Positions 44,218 through 54,088 are shown, counted from the stretch's first letter. The stretch: 64,000 nucleotides of DNA from PALSA-278 sp963760285 (GCA_963760285.1 CAVXCI010000001.1:2232001-2296000); one strand, 5' to 3'. Program-made: numbers and translations. The notes: generated from the letters alone by a model not told the origin.

Positions 44218-44746
44218 ATGAAAAGAGAAAACCAAAACCCGGAACAGAGCACGCGGATGCCCGGCAGCGGTGATCCCGACAACCTGAACGCAGAAGACCA
44301 AGCCGCGCTTTCCGAATACGAGGCCGAAGGGCGGGGCAGAACCCCAGGAACAAAGCCCCGCCGAACGGCTAACCAAACTTTTCTATAAAACCCCCGAGAT
44401 GCAAGAGTGCAGCCAGACGGCCGACGCCATCAACACCAGCCTTGACCCTGAGGATACCGTCCCCGTCCAGATCGACGTGCCCCGGCAGTTCATCCGCCTG
44501 ACCGAATTTCTCGAGCAGAAACGGGCGACCACGCGGGGGTAACACCGTTACCCGCCGCCAAGGTCCTCAACCAAATCCTCCTGAACGAGCTTCACGACCA
44601 GCTTCACTGGCTGGTCGTCGAACCAGCCCGGTTTCGCTATTACCGCGAGCTTTGGAACCGGTTCTGCGACCAGCAGGACGCACCGGACCAGAAAATACCA
44701 GCACCCCCAGGCGACCGCAGGGGAGGGCGGGGAAGGCCCCTTCTAA
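44218..44746 (+). pseudogene. frameshifted plasmid protein of unknown function
   Basis: ATG 44218 opens an acidic frame (MKRENQNPEQSTRMPGSGDP). Near 44335 the coherent reading shifts to AERLTKLFYKTPEMQECSQT and VPVQIDVPRQFIRLTEFLEQ. Near 44540 it shifts again to AAKVLNQILLNELHDQLHWL and ARFRYYRELWNRFCDQQD, reaching a stop near 44746 after another shift. The joined product would be about 175 residues, helical in its second half. No family recognised. It sits between the origin and the coupling-protein gene. Confidence 0.55.
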
Positions 44747-44810
44747 TCTATGCTCCCCCTTACCCTCATTCCGGCCTTGCTCCTGCAGGATTCCACGGGA
44801 GACGGCAATT

Positions 44811-46870
44811 ATGGTTTCGTGGTGGTGGGTCGCCGTCGCGGGCTTTGTCGCATACCTCGTGATCGTTTGGCGCTACGGGGGAGGGAAGACACCGCCTGAA
44901 CCCGGAAGACGAGCGGCCTCCGCTCTCCGATAACTTCGGCGCGGCCGATTTCGCCCCCCAGCAAACGGCGATGATCAGCGGGCTTCAACGATTTCGGCGG
45001 AGTGTTCTTCGGCAAATCCAGCTCGCCAGCTGTGCGCGGACAATCTTCAAAGACCCGGCGTGCCCGTTTGCAGCACCCCTGAAAACCATACCCTGATCGT
45101 CGCCCAGACCCGGACCGGGAAGGGAACGCGCGTGATTATCCCGACCCTGCTGAAAAACCTGAAGTCTTCATGTTCGTCATCGACCCCAAGGGCGAGAACG
45201 CGGCCATTACCGCGCGGGCCAGGTCCGCAGCCAATCATGTCCACATCGTCAATCCGTGGGGCGCCTATCGCGGCACCTGTTCCAGACAACTCGGGTTTCT
45301 CGCCGGCGACATACAACCCCCTCGACATCCTCGACGCAGACGACCCGAACGCCACGTCGATCGCCCAGGCACTCGCCGCCGCAATATGCCCGGTGCGAGG
45401 GAGGGAAGGACGATCTTCTGGAAGGGCCAGCGCGGGCGACTGCTCATGGCCGCCGTGTTTCTGTACCTTGCCTACCAGCCGGGCGAGAAAAAGACACTCG
45501 CCAGGGCGCGGCAAATCACCAGCATGAACCGCAAGCGATTTACCGAGATCCTCGACCAAGATGGTGGCCAGGAGGCCTTCGATGGGGCTATCCGGGAAAT
45601 CGCGGACCAGTTCATCGACATGGCCGATGACACCTACAGCGGGATCACGTACGAACCTAAACCGGAGCATGGCGTTTCATGACCGACCCGCAGATAAAAA
45701 CAGCAACCGCCAGCTCGACGTTTTCGATGAAGGATTTGACCGGCGGGGGCAATGGACAGGCCGACCTCGGTTTACATCGTTGCTCCGCCCGGGAAACTCA
45801 AAACCCAGAGAACGTGGCTCCGGCTGCTGATCATCCGCCGCTATCAACACCTTTCAAGCAAGCCCGAAGGAGCAAGGATACCGCTGCATGTTCCTGATGG
45901 ACGAATTCGCCAACCTGGGATTCCTCGACGAGATGCCGACAGAAATTTCCTACGCGGCCGGACACGGGATCGATTTCACGCTCATCGTCCAGGGCCTCGA
46001 GCAGCTCAAAAAAACCTATGGCGACTCCGACGGCACCATCCTGGATAACTGCGCGTACAAGTGGTACTGCAACGTCGGCGACCTCGATACCGCCAAGTAT
46101 CTGAGCAAGTACCTGGGCAAAAAAACCGTCAGGACCGTGGGCAAGGGGAAGTCGGAGGGGCACGACGGGTAGGAGCCAACGGGACGCGAACAGGAGGGGA
46201 AAAGCACCAATTACGGGGAGATGGGGAAGGACCTGCTGTCAGCCCGACGAGATCCTCAAGCTGGGGAAGAATGTGGCGATCCTGACGTATCCCGGCACAT
46301 TGCCCAAGTACCTCCGCCCCGTGGATTATTGGAAGCTCCCGAGGCCTTCGCCATGTTCAAAGATTCATGCCCAAAGCTTTTCTGGGACCCCCCTTTGTTC
46401 TACGATCCAAACCCATTCAGTCAGCAGACAGCCGAGGGAGCGGTTCTGCCCCCAGCACAGCAAGGCCGGCTTACGACCAGACGCTTTATGCCCCCAAAAC
46501 AAAAGGGGAACAGGTCCAGCCGCCCAAAGCATCGCGCCCTATCGACCTGAACTACTACTCCCCCCGACCCAAAGTTCTAAACCGTCACAGCCCCAGCCAT
46601 CGGAAAAACCAGAAGCGAAGCCCAGCTCGAATTACGACCCGACCTACTACTCACCGGAGAAAATCGCGGAGAGGGAAGCCGCTAAGAAAGCGTCGCCCCC
46701 GAGCACCCAAAAAACGAAAGAACCCGGACGGAAATTACGATCTGGAGACCGGCACTTTCGAACCCCATGAACCGAAAAAGCCAAAATTTCACGAGGGAGA
46801 TTGGGACGCGGAGACTGACAGTTTCAAACCATTCCCCCCTGACAAACCTGAAGGGGGCGGCGACACGTAG
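44811..46870 (+). pseudogene. virD4: VirD4/TraG-family type IV coupling protein, frameshifted
   Basis: ATG 44811 starts a short membrane segment (WWWVAVAGFVAYLVIVW). Across several frames the conserved parts can be followed: NHTLIVAQTRTGKGTRVIIP (Walker A), MFVIDPKGENAAITARARS, ERKTLARARQ-type helix (KKTLARARQITSMNRKRF), MFLMDEFANLGFLDEMP (Walker B), FTLIVQGLEQLKKTYG, and KNVAILTYPGTLPKYLRPVD. A Pro/Lys-rich tail ends at 46870. Coupling proteins bring relaxosomes to a conjugative type IV channel; no channel genes are present, so the parent plasmid was mobilizable. I count at least six frame changes and no in-frame nonsense codons after correction. Confidence 0.83.
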
Positions 46871-46879
46871 GGGAGAATC

Positions 46880-47360
46880 AGCTACATTGGCAGCGTCAAA
46901 TTGCCCCCCCTGGCATCGGGCAAGGGGCTGAGATTGCGAGAATTAACCGGCCATTTGCGCGATCGTGATAGGCTGGCCAAATACGCGCAAAATACCACGC
47001 TGGTAAGATTGCAAGCCATGGACGTGTCCCACGTCCACGCATCCCTAGCGGGCTGCTGGCTTGCAAGAGGGAGGTTGCTTTCGCCCTCCCGTTTTGATTC
47101 CCTCCTGAAACAGGGCTTGACGCCCGTGTACCCGTCCGGGGGCTCTGCCCCTGCGACCACTGCCCAAGGGCCTTCGTGCCCCTGTGAAACCCGACGGGGG
47201 CCTCCGTGCCCCTAGCGGAACCCAGGCCAAGGGGCTATCGCGCCCCTTAAGAACCCACTCGCAGGGGCTGTTCGCCCCCACCGACGAGCCCCGCATCGTT
47301 CGGCACCGGCACGACCGGTGTTTCGGCACCGGCTTTGATTAACGCCAGCGGAAGGGAGGC
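46880..47360. repeat. structured non-coding region with six serial hairpins, possible oriT
   Basis: Between virD4 and mobC: a GGACGTG/CACGTCC hairpin (47023-47039), a GGGAGG...CCCTCCCGTTTT hairpin (about 47069-47096), then six short GGGGC...GCCCC-type stems near 47111, 47138, 47166, 47196, 47228 and 47263, spaced 27-35 bp. A 9-bp direct repeat CGGCACCGG follows at 47301 and 47325. The position just before mobC and the relaxase is where oriT is expected; no nic consensus was recognised. No gene is supported here. Confidence 0.6.
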
Positions 47361-47365
47361 CAACC

Positions 47366-47828
47366 ATGGCGACGGAAAACGGCCCGGCAGGGGAGACGGC
47401 GAAACAAGACCAACCCCCCGGCCGCCGCGAAAAAGAGCGAGAAGCGGCAGCGCAACGGCAGATCAAAATCCGCTGCCTGCAGCAAGAGTTCGCCGCCATC
47501 ACCGCCAAGGCCGACGCTGCCGGCATGACCAAGCGCCGCCTATGCCCGCGCGGCCATGCTGGGGGACGCCGGCCCCCGCTCCCAGCGCCGCCTCCCCATC
47601 GACGCCGACAAGCTCCTCCGCAGATTCGGGGCCCTGCACGCGAAGTACGGCAACAACCTGAACCAGATCGCCAACAACGGCAATTCCGGCGACCCCGTGG
47701 ACCTGCCGGAGCTGCGCCTGGCCCTCAAGGAATGGGGCGAAATCCGCGACCTCATCTCAAAGCCCTTGGGCAGAATCCGGCCCCGGCCAGCCGCCCCACC
47801 GGACCGGAAGGGGCGTAGCCGGAAATGA
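47366..47828 (+). pseudogene. mobC: MobC-type relaxosome accessory protein, frameshifted
   Basis: ATG 47366 (GGGAGGCCAACC upstream). The first frame gives IKIRCLQQEFAAITAKADAA, then GMTK. One extra base near 47533 (AAGCGCCGCC for AAGGCCGCC) leads to the second frame: YARAAMLGDAG, ALHAKYGNNLNQIANNGNSG and LRLALKEWGEIRDLISKPLG. The KYGNNLNQIA block is diagnostic for MobC. MobC helps melt oriT DNA for the relaxase. The stop overlaps the relaxase start (ATGA at 47825). Confidence 0.82.
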
Positions 47829-49816
47829 TCGCCAAGGGCAAATCCCGCGCGGCGCCAGCGCAGCTCGCCACCTACCTGATGCGGGTGGACGACGGCGAGC
47901 AGCGCTCGAGGTTGCTGGAGCTGCGATTACGGCGACCGACAGTCTGCGCGAAAGCTTTCCTCGAGTGGCAGCATCCGGCGAGCTGGACGCGCGGCGAAAA
48001 GACCCTCTACCACGCCCAGATCAGCCCCGACCCCAAATACCAGATGACCCCGGAGCAATGGAAGCGGGCGGCCGAAATCCTAGGCGAAGAACTGGGCCTG
48101 AAGGACCATCCCTGCGCCGTCGTTCTCCACGACGCGGCGAGACAAGCCCCACCTCCATGTCGTCTGGTCAGCGGGCGGACATGGAAACCATGAAGCTGTG
48201 GGACGACAGCTACAACTATCGGCAAGCACGAGCAGCGCCAGCCAGCGCATGGAGCTGGAATTCGGGCATGAGCTTGTTCCCGGCAAGCACGCGAAGCGCG
48301 ACCGCGAGAAGCAGCCGGAATTCCCCCGCGCAGAAAGATGAGCCAGGACGAGGCGCAGCAGGCAAAGCGCACGGGGCATGAACGTCGACGAGCGGAAGGC
48401 CGAGATCACCGCCCTGCACGCCGCCGCCGATAACGGGCAGGCGTTCAAAGCTGCCCTGGAAGAGGCCGGATACGTCCTCGCCAAGGGCGACCGGCGCGGC
48501 TTCCTCGTTGTCGATCAGGCGGGCGAGGTATACAGCCTTTCCAAACATCGACGACCTGAAGGAAAAAGCATTCAAGGAATTCATGCGCCCGTCGAGCTGG
48601 ACAAGCTCCCGACCATCGATGAGGCCAAGACCCGCAACAGGACAGCGCTTAAGCGCCCAGAAAGCGGCCCGCAGAGGCCTGGAAAAACAGCCGCCGCCCG
48701 CGCCGCTCCCCGAGGAACAGCAGCTCAAGCGCACCGGGGAGCCCTCCGCGAGCTGAAAGCCCAGCTCGCGGCCATGAAGACCGAGCCGGCAGCCCGCAGG
48801 ACTTCAGCAAGCCCAGAAACAGGCCCCGGAAGCGTCCAAATTCCTGCCGCCCGAACCTGCGCAGAAGCTCGAACAGCCCGCGCCCGCCCCGGCAAAAGCC
48901 GAGGAACAGCCCAAGGCGGAAGTCAGCGTCGCCGCCGCCCCGGCACCGGAAAAACCCGCCCAGCCCCCGGAGGACCCGGAACTTCAGGCGCTCAAAAAGG
49001 CCATCGCAGAACGCCACGCAAAGGAGGTCCAGAAGTGGGCCGACTTCCACGCCCTCGAATTACGGCAACTGGAATATGACCTGACCGACATGAACGCCGG
49101 GAAGGCGGAGGATTTCGCCGCGATCCAGGCCGTGGAAATGGCCGCCCTCAAGGACCGCCAGAAACAGCACCGCACAGGCATCAAGGGTGTCCTCGACGCC
49201 ATCCAGAGCAAGCTCAACCCGACGCTGGCGGCCGAGAAGGCCAAGGAGCAGCGCCGCGAGATCGCGCAGCTCAAGGCCCGGCAGGCCAAGGAGCGCAAAG
49301 ACTACCTCGCACTGATCGAGCAGACCAAGCAGCTCGAAATCGAAAACCTGAAGGAACGCCACGCGCTGCAGCGCAGCGACGTGGAGCGCAAGCACGAGGA
49401 AGGGACCGGAGCAGTATATTCGCGAGCATCACGAGGCCAAACGTATCCTTGCGGAGATCGAGGCAAAACGGATCCACGAAGAGCTGGAAAAGAAAGACAA
49501 TCTCAGGGATGGGCCACCGCCCCCCGAAGATGGGAAAATAACCGGCTCGCTGTTTATGCAGCACACACCGAGCCGGTTTCTGAAAGTTGCAAAACCAGCG
49601 GGCCTCCACCACGCGCATCCGGGCTTTACCCGGTTCATGCACGAGCACCCGCGGATTTCCCGCTTCATCGCAGAGCACCCCAAGGCGTCCCGCTTCGTCT
49701 TGCGCGTGGCTCACCACATCCCCGTGTTCGAGCACTACGTCCCGATCGCGCCGCACATCGCGCCAGTGTTCAGTCAGCGCGCCAGGCCCAAGCCCCGCTC
49801 GCGGTTCAGGTTTTAG
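47825..49816 (+). pseudogene. MobA/VirD2-type relaxase, multiply frameshifted
   Basis: ATG 47825 overlaps the mobC stop. Segments in different frames read APAQLATYLMRVDDGEQRSR, KTLYHAQISPDPKYQMTPEQ, the catalytic-region motif PHLHVVWS (near 48150, His-x-His metal site), METMKLWDDSYNYR, MELEFGHELVPGKHAKRDRE, FKAALEEAGYVLAKGDRRGF, a long Ala/Gln/Lys coiled coil, and an intact C-terminal frame ending RARPKPRSRFRF. The enzyme would nick oriT and stay covalently attached to the strand. About ten frame changes make it non-functional as written. The total of about 660 codons is normal for plasmid relaxases with long tails. Confidence 0.8.
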
Positions 49817-50068
49817 AAAAGAAATGGTGCGCCGGCGATCGCCGGCGCACCATCTCCGGGAGGGCTTAGCAGCGCGGCGCCGGGATACCTCGACTTCAGC
49901 GCCCGCTTGCGGTTCAGTTCCGCCTGAACGGTTTGGAGCGAGGCCAGCGCCATCGTGCGCATGCCTTCGGCCCGCGGCAGATCGTTTCATGATCGCGCAG
50001 AATTTCGATTGCAGCGCCTCTTCGCAGAGGTCTTCGATTTCGCTTGTGGGGATGAGAGTGTGGGACAT
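49813..50068 (-). pseudogene. small plasmid protein, frameshifted
   Basis: ATG 50068, with AAGGAGAAAACC upstream, gives MSHTLIPTSEIEDLCEEALQ. The coherent reading then shifts near 49985 to MRTMALASLQTVQAELNRKR, then ALKSRYPGAALL, ending about 49813. It is convergent with the relaxase gene and overlaps the 30-bp palindrome. No family recognised. Confidence 0.5.
49824..49853. terminator. 30-bp perfect palindrome between convergent genes
   Basis: ATGGTGCGCCGGCGA and its exact reverse complement follow each other with no spacer, 8 bp after the relaxase stop. On RNA it would form a strong hairpin on either strand, flanked by TTTTAGAAAAGAA, so it may be a bidirectional terminator. A DNA-binding or cruciform role is also possible. 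Confidence 0.55.
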
Positions 50069-50478
50069 GGTTTTCTCCTTCGTCTGTGGGCCGCGACCAT
50101 CGCGGCCTTGATGACGAAGACCAGCAGCGCGTTCGGCGGGGATGCCACCGAAGGCCGGAACGCTAGTGCGAAGGAGCGCCAGCTTGACGCCCCAGACGAA
50201 CAGATGCAGGTTAAAGGATGAAAGGACGTGTGGACGTGGCCTGCAAGGGAAGGGGAGAAACTTGCCCCAATGCGAATACCCAGAAACAATCGAGGATCGA
50301 ACGAAGGGACGCCCGAAGCTTCAGTGCGCGGTCAGGACGACCCGCCACTTTACGGACATCCGGGGCAGGCCCGCCCGGCGATACGAATGGCCCTGATGAA
50401 AGCTCCACATTCTCCACGGAAAGCAGAACGACAACGGGCTCCTTGAAATCGGATCACCCAGCCTGGGGAAAAGCTTTA
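50069..50478. other. intergenic region without a supported gene
   Basis: About 410 bp between the frameshifted small gene and the block transcribed leftwards from 51993. A frame at 50211-50417 (minus) reads without conserved features and is probably not a gene. Confidence 0.35.
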
Positions 50479-50613
50479 TCACGACGGCGAAGCGCCTGTG
50501 TCCAGGCTGATAGCTCCAACGGTTTCAAAAGCGTGGGGGCGGAACAATTTGCCGGAGATTTCCTGTCCGAGCTTGCGGGTTGTAATCTGCAATTCGCCGT
50601 TCATGGTTCGCAT
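50479..50613 (-). CDS. small hypothetical protein (44 aa)
   Basis: ATG 50613 follows TTTTAGGAGACGGCG, a strong ribosome binding site, 10 nt after the methyltransferase stop. The product begins MRTMNGELQITTRKLGQEIS and ends in TGASPS. It has a beta-like pattern and normal composition. It may be longer with a frameshift near 50485. No family recognised. It is the last gene of the methyltransferase operon. Confidence 0.45.
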   Translation of the reverse strand: MRTMNGELQITTRKLGQEISGKLFRPHAFETVGAISLDTGASPS

Positions 50614-50622
50614 CGCCGTCTC

Positions 50623-51447
50623 CTAAAACTTGTGTACCCTGGTGTTACCGTCCCTCCGATGATTTCGCGGCACCGGCGCCGCAAACGGAACGGCGTCGTG
50701 GACGTCGACCGCCGTATCCGGCCGGTGGAATTTGCTGGCGGCAGGCTCCACGATGAGCGGCTGCCTGAAACGGCTCTGGCCGATGCCCGGCTGATAGAAT
50801 TTCGACGCCAGGCGCGTCGAGGCCGTCCGGTGATGCGCCTCATCCAGCTCGATGCCGACGAAGCGGCGGCCCATGTCTCGCGCGGCGACAAGCGTGCTGC
50901 CCGACCCAGCGAAAGGATCGAGCACCACGTCGCCCGGCTTGGTGAAAGCTTCGAGCAGCGGCGTGAAAATGCCGACCGGCTTCTGTGTCGGATGCAGGCG
51001 ATTTCCCGTATAGGTCCAGGGGATCACGTCCGGCGGCGGATTCGCCGGAGCCACAGGGTTTCCCTTCACCAGCAGATAAGCCTGCTCATGCTGATACTGC
51101 ATGAAGCGCGCCGAGGAGCTGTATTTCTTGGTGAAAACGACGTGGCCGGCCATCCGGAAGCCAGCCTCTTTCCACGCTTCGATGAAACGATCCGCCTTGT
51201 TCCACGCGTAGAACGAGACGCAAAAACTGTTGTTTTTCAGCACCCTGTGCATTTGCGCAAACGCGGGATTGATCCAGGCGTCGTTGTCGTCGTTTTTCAC
51301 GCTGCGCCCGGAGCGGTCCACGTAACGCACCAGGTACGGAGGGTCCGTTACGATGAAATCGACGGACCCGGAGGGCATCTCTTTCATCACATCGACGCAG
51401 TCGCCGCGGGTAACGCCGTTCAGCATTGGGCCGAGGGGAGCGGTCAT
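50623..51447 (-). CDS. beta-class site-specific DNA methyltransferase (orphan)
   Basis: ATG 51447 overlaps the stop of the preceding small gene (ATGA). The 274-residue protein has catalytic motif IV DPPY near the N-terminus (VDFIVTDPPYLVRYVD), then AQMHRVLKNNSFCVSFYAW, a target-recognition middle, the PTQKPV motif, and SAM-binding motif I DPFAGSGSTLVAA with FVGIELD. The motif order IV-then-I defines the beta class (N6-adenine or N4-cytosine). No restriction enzyme is adjacent, so it is an orphan methylase of the element. The last ~60 residues lack conserved motifs. Confidence 0.9.
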   Translation of the reverse strand: MTAPLGPMLNGVTRGDCVDVMKEMPSGSVDFIVTDPPYLVRYVDRSGRSVKNDDNDAWINPAFAQMHRVLKNNSFCVSFYAWNKADRFIEAWKEAGFRMAGHVVFTKKYSSSARFMQYQHEQAYLLVKGNPVAPANPPPDVIPWTYTGNRLHPTQKPVGIFTPLLEAFTKPGDVVLDPFAGSGSTLVAARDMGRRFVGIELDEAHHRTASTRLASKFYQPGIGQSRFRQPLIVEPAASKFHRPDTAVDVHDAVPFAAPVPRNHRRDGNTRVHKF

Positions 51448-51677
51448 GGTGCACGCCCCCGCGCGTTGCACAAACAAACAGGCCGGCCGGCTGGCTTCCT
51501 GACTATTCGATATCCTTCCAAAATTCCGATCGCCAAGGCGAAGTCTTGGGCGCTAATCCCGGCCTTCCGGGCGGCCCAGACGTTTTGAGGACTGACCCCC
51601 ACCATCCACGAGAAGGGCATGAAGAAAATATTCTCAAAGTGCTCTGAAACTTCGTTGTGATATTCGGCGGGGTGCAT
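51444..51677 (-). CDS. small protein coupled to the methyltransferase (77 aa)
   Basis: ATG 51677 follows AAAAGGAGCTGCC. The sequence begins MHPAEYHNEVSEHFENIFF and includes SWMVGVSPQNVWAARKAGIS, a helical segment. The stop overlaps the methyltransferase start by 4 bp (ATGA), so translation is coupled. It could be a regulator or partner of the methylase. No family recognised. Confidence 0.68.
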   Translation of the reverse strand: MHPAEYHNEVSEHFENIFFMPFSWMVGVSPQNVWAARKAGISAQDFALAIGILEGYRIVRKPAGRPVCLCNARGRAP

Positions 51678-51768
51678 GGCAGCTCCTTTTCGTTCGAGCC
51701 TCACAAACAAAAAGGCCCCCCGCATCAGCGCGGAGGGCCGTCCTCGCTTTTCGACAAGCGGGTAAAAG

Positions 51769-51993
51769 TTAAATCTTGAACGCCTTCGCGTTCACGTCCA
51801 GAGGTTTTCTCGCGCGGATCACAGGCTCTTTTTCGGCCGGGACGCTTGCAACGCTCACCGTCCCGAATTTGCTGCGAGGCACCAGCTTGGCAGCCCGATC
51901 CTCTCCGTCCTCTTCTGTAGGCAAAGCCCTTTCGCGCCTGGTCAGCCGGTTGAATGTATCGCGCAAAGTACCGTGCTGGTCCCGCAGGGCCAT
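51769..51993 (-). CDS. small hypothetical plasmid protein (74 aa)
   Basis: ATG 51993 (TTG 51996 just before) follows GAAAGGACTTT. The product begins MALRDQHGTLRDTFNRLTRR, is charged, and includes RAAKLVPRSKFGTVSVASVP. Another frame through the same DNA is Arg/Cys-rich and less plausible. It precedes the methyltransferase operon on the same strand with a gap of 91 bp. No family recognised. Confidence 0.55.
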   Translation of the reverse strand: MALRDQHGTLRDTFNRLTRRERALPTEEDGEDRAAKLVPRSKFGTVSVASVPAEKEPVIRARKPLDVNAKAFKI

Positions 51994-52045
51994 CAAAAGT
52001 CCTTTCGTTGAAAAATGGACAAGAAACCCCCTGTACTTCCAGCAT

Positions 52046-52377
52046 GCCTGATTCTCCCGGAGGCCGATACTACGGGGTTACGTTCTATCCAAGAATCAGA
52101 AAGTGGCGTATAATCCCTTTAAAAGGGCCGTTTTTTGTGCATCGCCGCAATTCGGAAGAAGCGCCAATCCTTCACGGATTCCAGTCACATCGCCGAAGGA
52201 AACCCCGAGGCCCCCTTTCCGCCATCGCCCAGCTTATGCGGCCGTCCGCGCCGTCAAGGGTCTAGATAAACGCGAACGGCATGCGCCCTTGACCGCTGCG
52301 AACGGCCGCTCAAGAAAAAACCTATCCCGTGATCATCGGAAAGGGGGGTAACGCGAAGGCGAAAACCTAAAACCGCA
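52046..52377. other. intergenic region without a supported gene
   Basis: About 330 bp. A TTTAAAAGGGCCGTTTT motif (near 52117) lies here; otherwise nothing was recognised. It probably holds the promoter for the minus-strand genes downstream of 51993. Confidence 0.35.
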
Positions 52378-52671
52378 TCAGGCCTTCCGCTTCGTCTTCG
52401 ATGGCCCGGAAACCGGCCCCGCGGCAGGCGCTGCGGGCGCTTTCGGTTTCGCCGGCGTGCCGGCTGCAGGTGTTTTGTGGTGGCTTTTTTTCTTGCCTGT
52501 GCTGTCTGGTTTCCAGCCGAGCTTCAGCAACTTTTCATCGAAGGCCTTCATAGCGTCGGCCTTCTGCCGGAGCAGATCGTCGATCAGGGCTTGCTTGCGG
52601 TCCTCGATCGACTTCAGGTCCGAGAGGACTTTCTCAACATCGTCACTTGGTTTTTCTTCTGTTGTTGGCAT
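52378..52671 (-). CDS. small basic-tailed helical protein (97 aa)
   Basis: The N-terminal coiled-coil-like helix covers residues 8-52 (DVEKVLSDLKSIEDRKQALI, then AMKAFDEKLLKLGWKPD). The tail is Lys/Ala/Pro-rich (residues 58-97), like nucleic-acid-binding tails of H-NS-like or histone-like proteins; binding is inferred. It overlaps the end of the 52643-53041 gene by 29 bp, so the two are co-transcribed. Confidence 0.65.
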   Translation of the reverse strand: MPTTEEKPSDDVEKVLSDLKSIEDRKQALIDDLLRQKADAMKAFDEKLLKLGWKPDSTGKKKSHHKTPAAGTPAKPKAPAAPAAGPVSGPSKTKRKA

Positions 52672-53041
52672 AAAGCTCCAAATCGATCGGCTTCCCCTGA
52701 CCGCCTGGCGTGAGGGGAAGCACCCTTTCCACGCCTCGCGTCAGGTATTCGGCCAGCTTGAGCACGCCCTGCGTCAACAACCCGGCAATGAGCGCGATTG
52801 CCTTCAGCTCAACCACCAGACCAATCGACAACGCCGGCCAGCCCCCGACTACTGCAAACGCGGCCAGTCCTCCCAAGAATAGAACCCTTTCGAGGGTCCG
52901 CGCGGCGCGGCCCAGTGTAAGCTGCTTTGGCAGTAAAAAGAAATCGGCGAGGCCGGGCCAGCCTCTCCTGAAAACAAAGTTCAACGTGAAGGAATGGTCC
53001 GGCTCGTCGCACAGCCAGGCCAGCGCTTTCGACACCATCAT
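52643..53041 (-). CDS. hydrophobic membrane protein of the element (132 aa)
   Basis: ATG 53041 follows GAAGGGGCAAAGC. After a basic soluble start, two transmembrane helices are clear (about 54-74, LFLGGLAAFAVVGGWPALSI; about 78-98, VELKAIALIAGLLTQGVLKL). The C-terminus is basic (NNRRKTK). No family recognised. It is the first gene of a two-gene minus-strand unit with 52378-52671. Confidence 0.62.
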   Translation of the reverse strand: MMVSKALAWLCDEPDHSFTLNFVFRRGWPGLADFFLLPKQLTLGRAARTLERVLFLGGLAAFAVVGGWPALSIGLVVELKAIALIAGLLTQGVLKLAEYLTRGVERVLPLTPGGQGKPIDLELYANNRRKTK

Positions 53042-53260
53042 GCTTTGCCCCTTCAGCTTGCCGTGGCGATATCATCGCCCGGCTTTTTCTTCCAGCATCG
53101 CGAAGCCCCATCTTACGTCAAGTTTGCAGAAATAAGGGAACGCGGCGCACCTTCCGCGCCCGGTTGCCGCGAAAAACCGCCGTTTTTTCCGGGCCTTGCG
53201 GACTTCCCTTTCCTGTCGTATGTTTCGGCGTTTATCGCAGACATGGAAGGGCAAGTCCAA

Positions 53261-54070
53261 ATGAACCGTGGTTTCATCACGTCACTGATCGTGACGCTCT
53301 CACTGACCGCCTGCGGAGCTGTACAGCAGGCGCAGCTCAACGCAGCCGCCAGCAGCGCCAAACAGGAAGTCGCGAAGCAGTGTTCCATGTATCTCCACCT
53401 TCCCCCTAAGGAGGCAGAGGCGTGGACACGAGCACTTGACGAGATGAAGAAGGAGTGCAGCTCAGGTAAACAGCCGACGAAAGAGCAAGTGCCAGCCGTC
53501 CACGCGTGCGCGACCAAAATCCTCAATGAAGAAATTAAGCCGATAACCTACTCGCCGCAGAAATTTGCCAGATACATGGCCAGCAGGGCCGAAGACCATA
53601 AAAAATACGCCAACGGTGAACTGAGTCTGAGCGAGTTGCAGGATGGAATGAAGAGACGGCTCGATAAGTACGCCGAGAATGCACCCTGGAGCTATTACCG
53701 TTACGCCACCTGCCACAACGAAGTGGTTACACGGAAGGTTTTGCCGACCTACCAGTTCAAGCCGTTGTTTATGGAGTACATGAACAACCTCGCGGCGTTC
53801 GCGCGCAAGGCGGACAAGGAAAAGATGGCTAGAGAGGATTTCGACATCGGAGCACAACGGCTTTGGACGGATTTCGCCAAAAACGAGCAGAGCGCTATGG
53901 GCGAAGCGCGCACAGAGAACGCGGCCGCATGGAAGAACGCCAGCGACACCTTCCAGCAGATGCAGGCTACGCAGGCCCTACAGCGCGCCTCGATGCCGCC
54001 GCCACGTATGCCAACGACCACGGACTGCAGGGTCATAGGCGGTAACACATTGAATTGTACTTCGTACTAA
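53261..54070 (+). CDS. hypothetical lipoprotein (269 aa)
   Basis: ATG 53261 follows GGAAGGGCAAGTCC and starts a lipoprotein signal (MNRGFITSLIVTLSLTACG) with lipobox LTAC. The mature part is mainly alpha-helical and rich in Lys, Glu and Ala (EAWTRALDEMKKECSSGKQ), with Cys residues in CSMYLHL, HACATKI and TCHNEVV and a C-terminal NCTSY. An in-frame extension to 52994 lacks a signal peptide. It forms a pair with the lipoprotein gene 18 nt downstream. Function unknown; plasmid surface or entry-exclusion roles are possible but unsupported. Confidence 0.75.
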   Translation: MNRGFITSLIVTLSLTACGAVQQAQLNAAASSAKQEVAKQCSMYLHLPPKEAEAWTRALDEMKKECSSGKQPTKEQVPAVHACATKILNEEIKPITYSPQKFARYMASRAEDHKKYANGELSLSELQDGMKRRLDKYAENAPWSYYRYATCHNEVVTRKVLPTYQFKPLFMEYMNNLAAFARKADKEKMAREDFDIGAQRLWTDFAKNEQSAMGEARTENAAAWKNASDTFQQMQATQALQRASMPPPRMPTTTDCRVIGGNTLNCTSY

Positions 54071-54088
54071 ACGGGGAACGGGAAAATC

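Noticed and set aside
45047..45670. 207-codon minus-strand frame in the coupling-protein region
   Set aside because: It is antisense to recognisable VirD4 segments including the Walker A region.
49271..50068. 265-codon minus-strand frame ending inside the relaxase tail
   Set aside because: Only its first ~30 residues look like a gene; the rest is antisense to the relaxase C-terminal frame, so I kept a short frameshifted gene instead.
50218..51588. 456-codon plus-strand frame opposite the methyltransferase
   Set aside because: It is the complement of conserved DPPY and FAGSGST motifs, and its sequence has no domain features.
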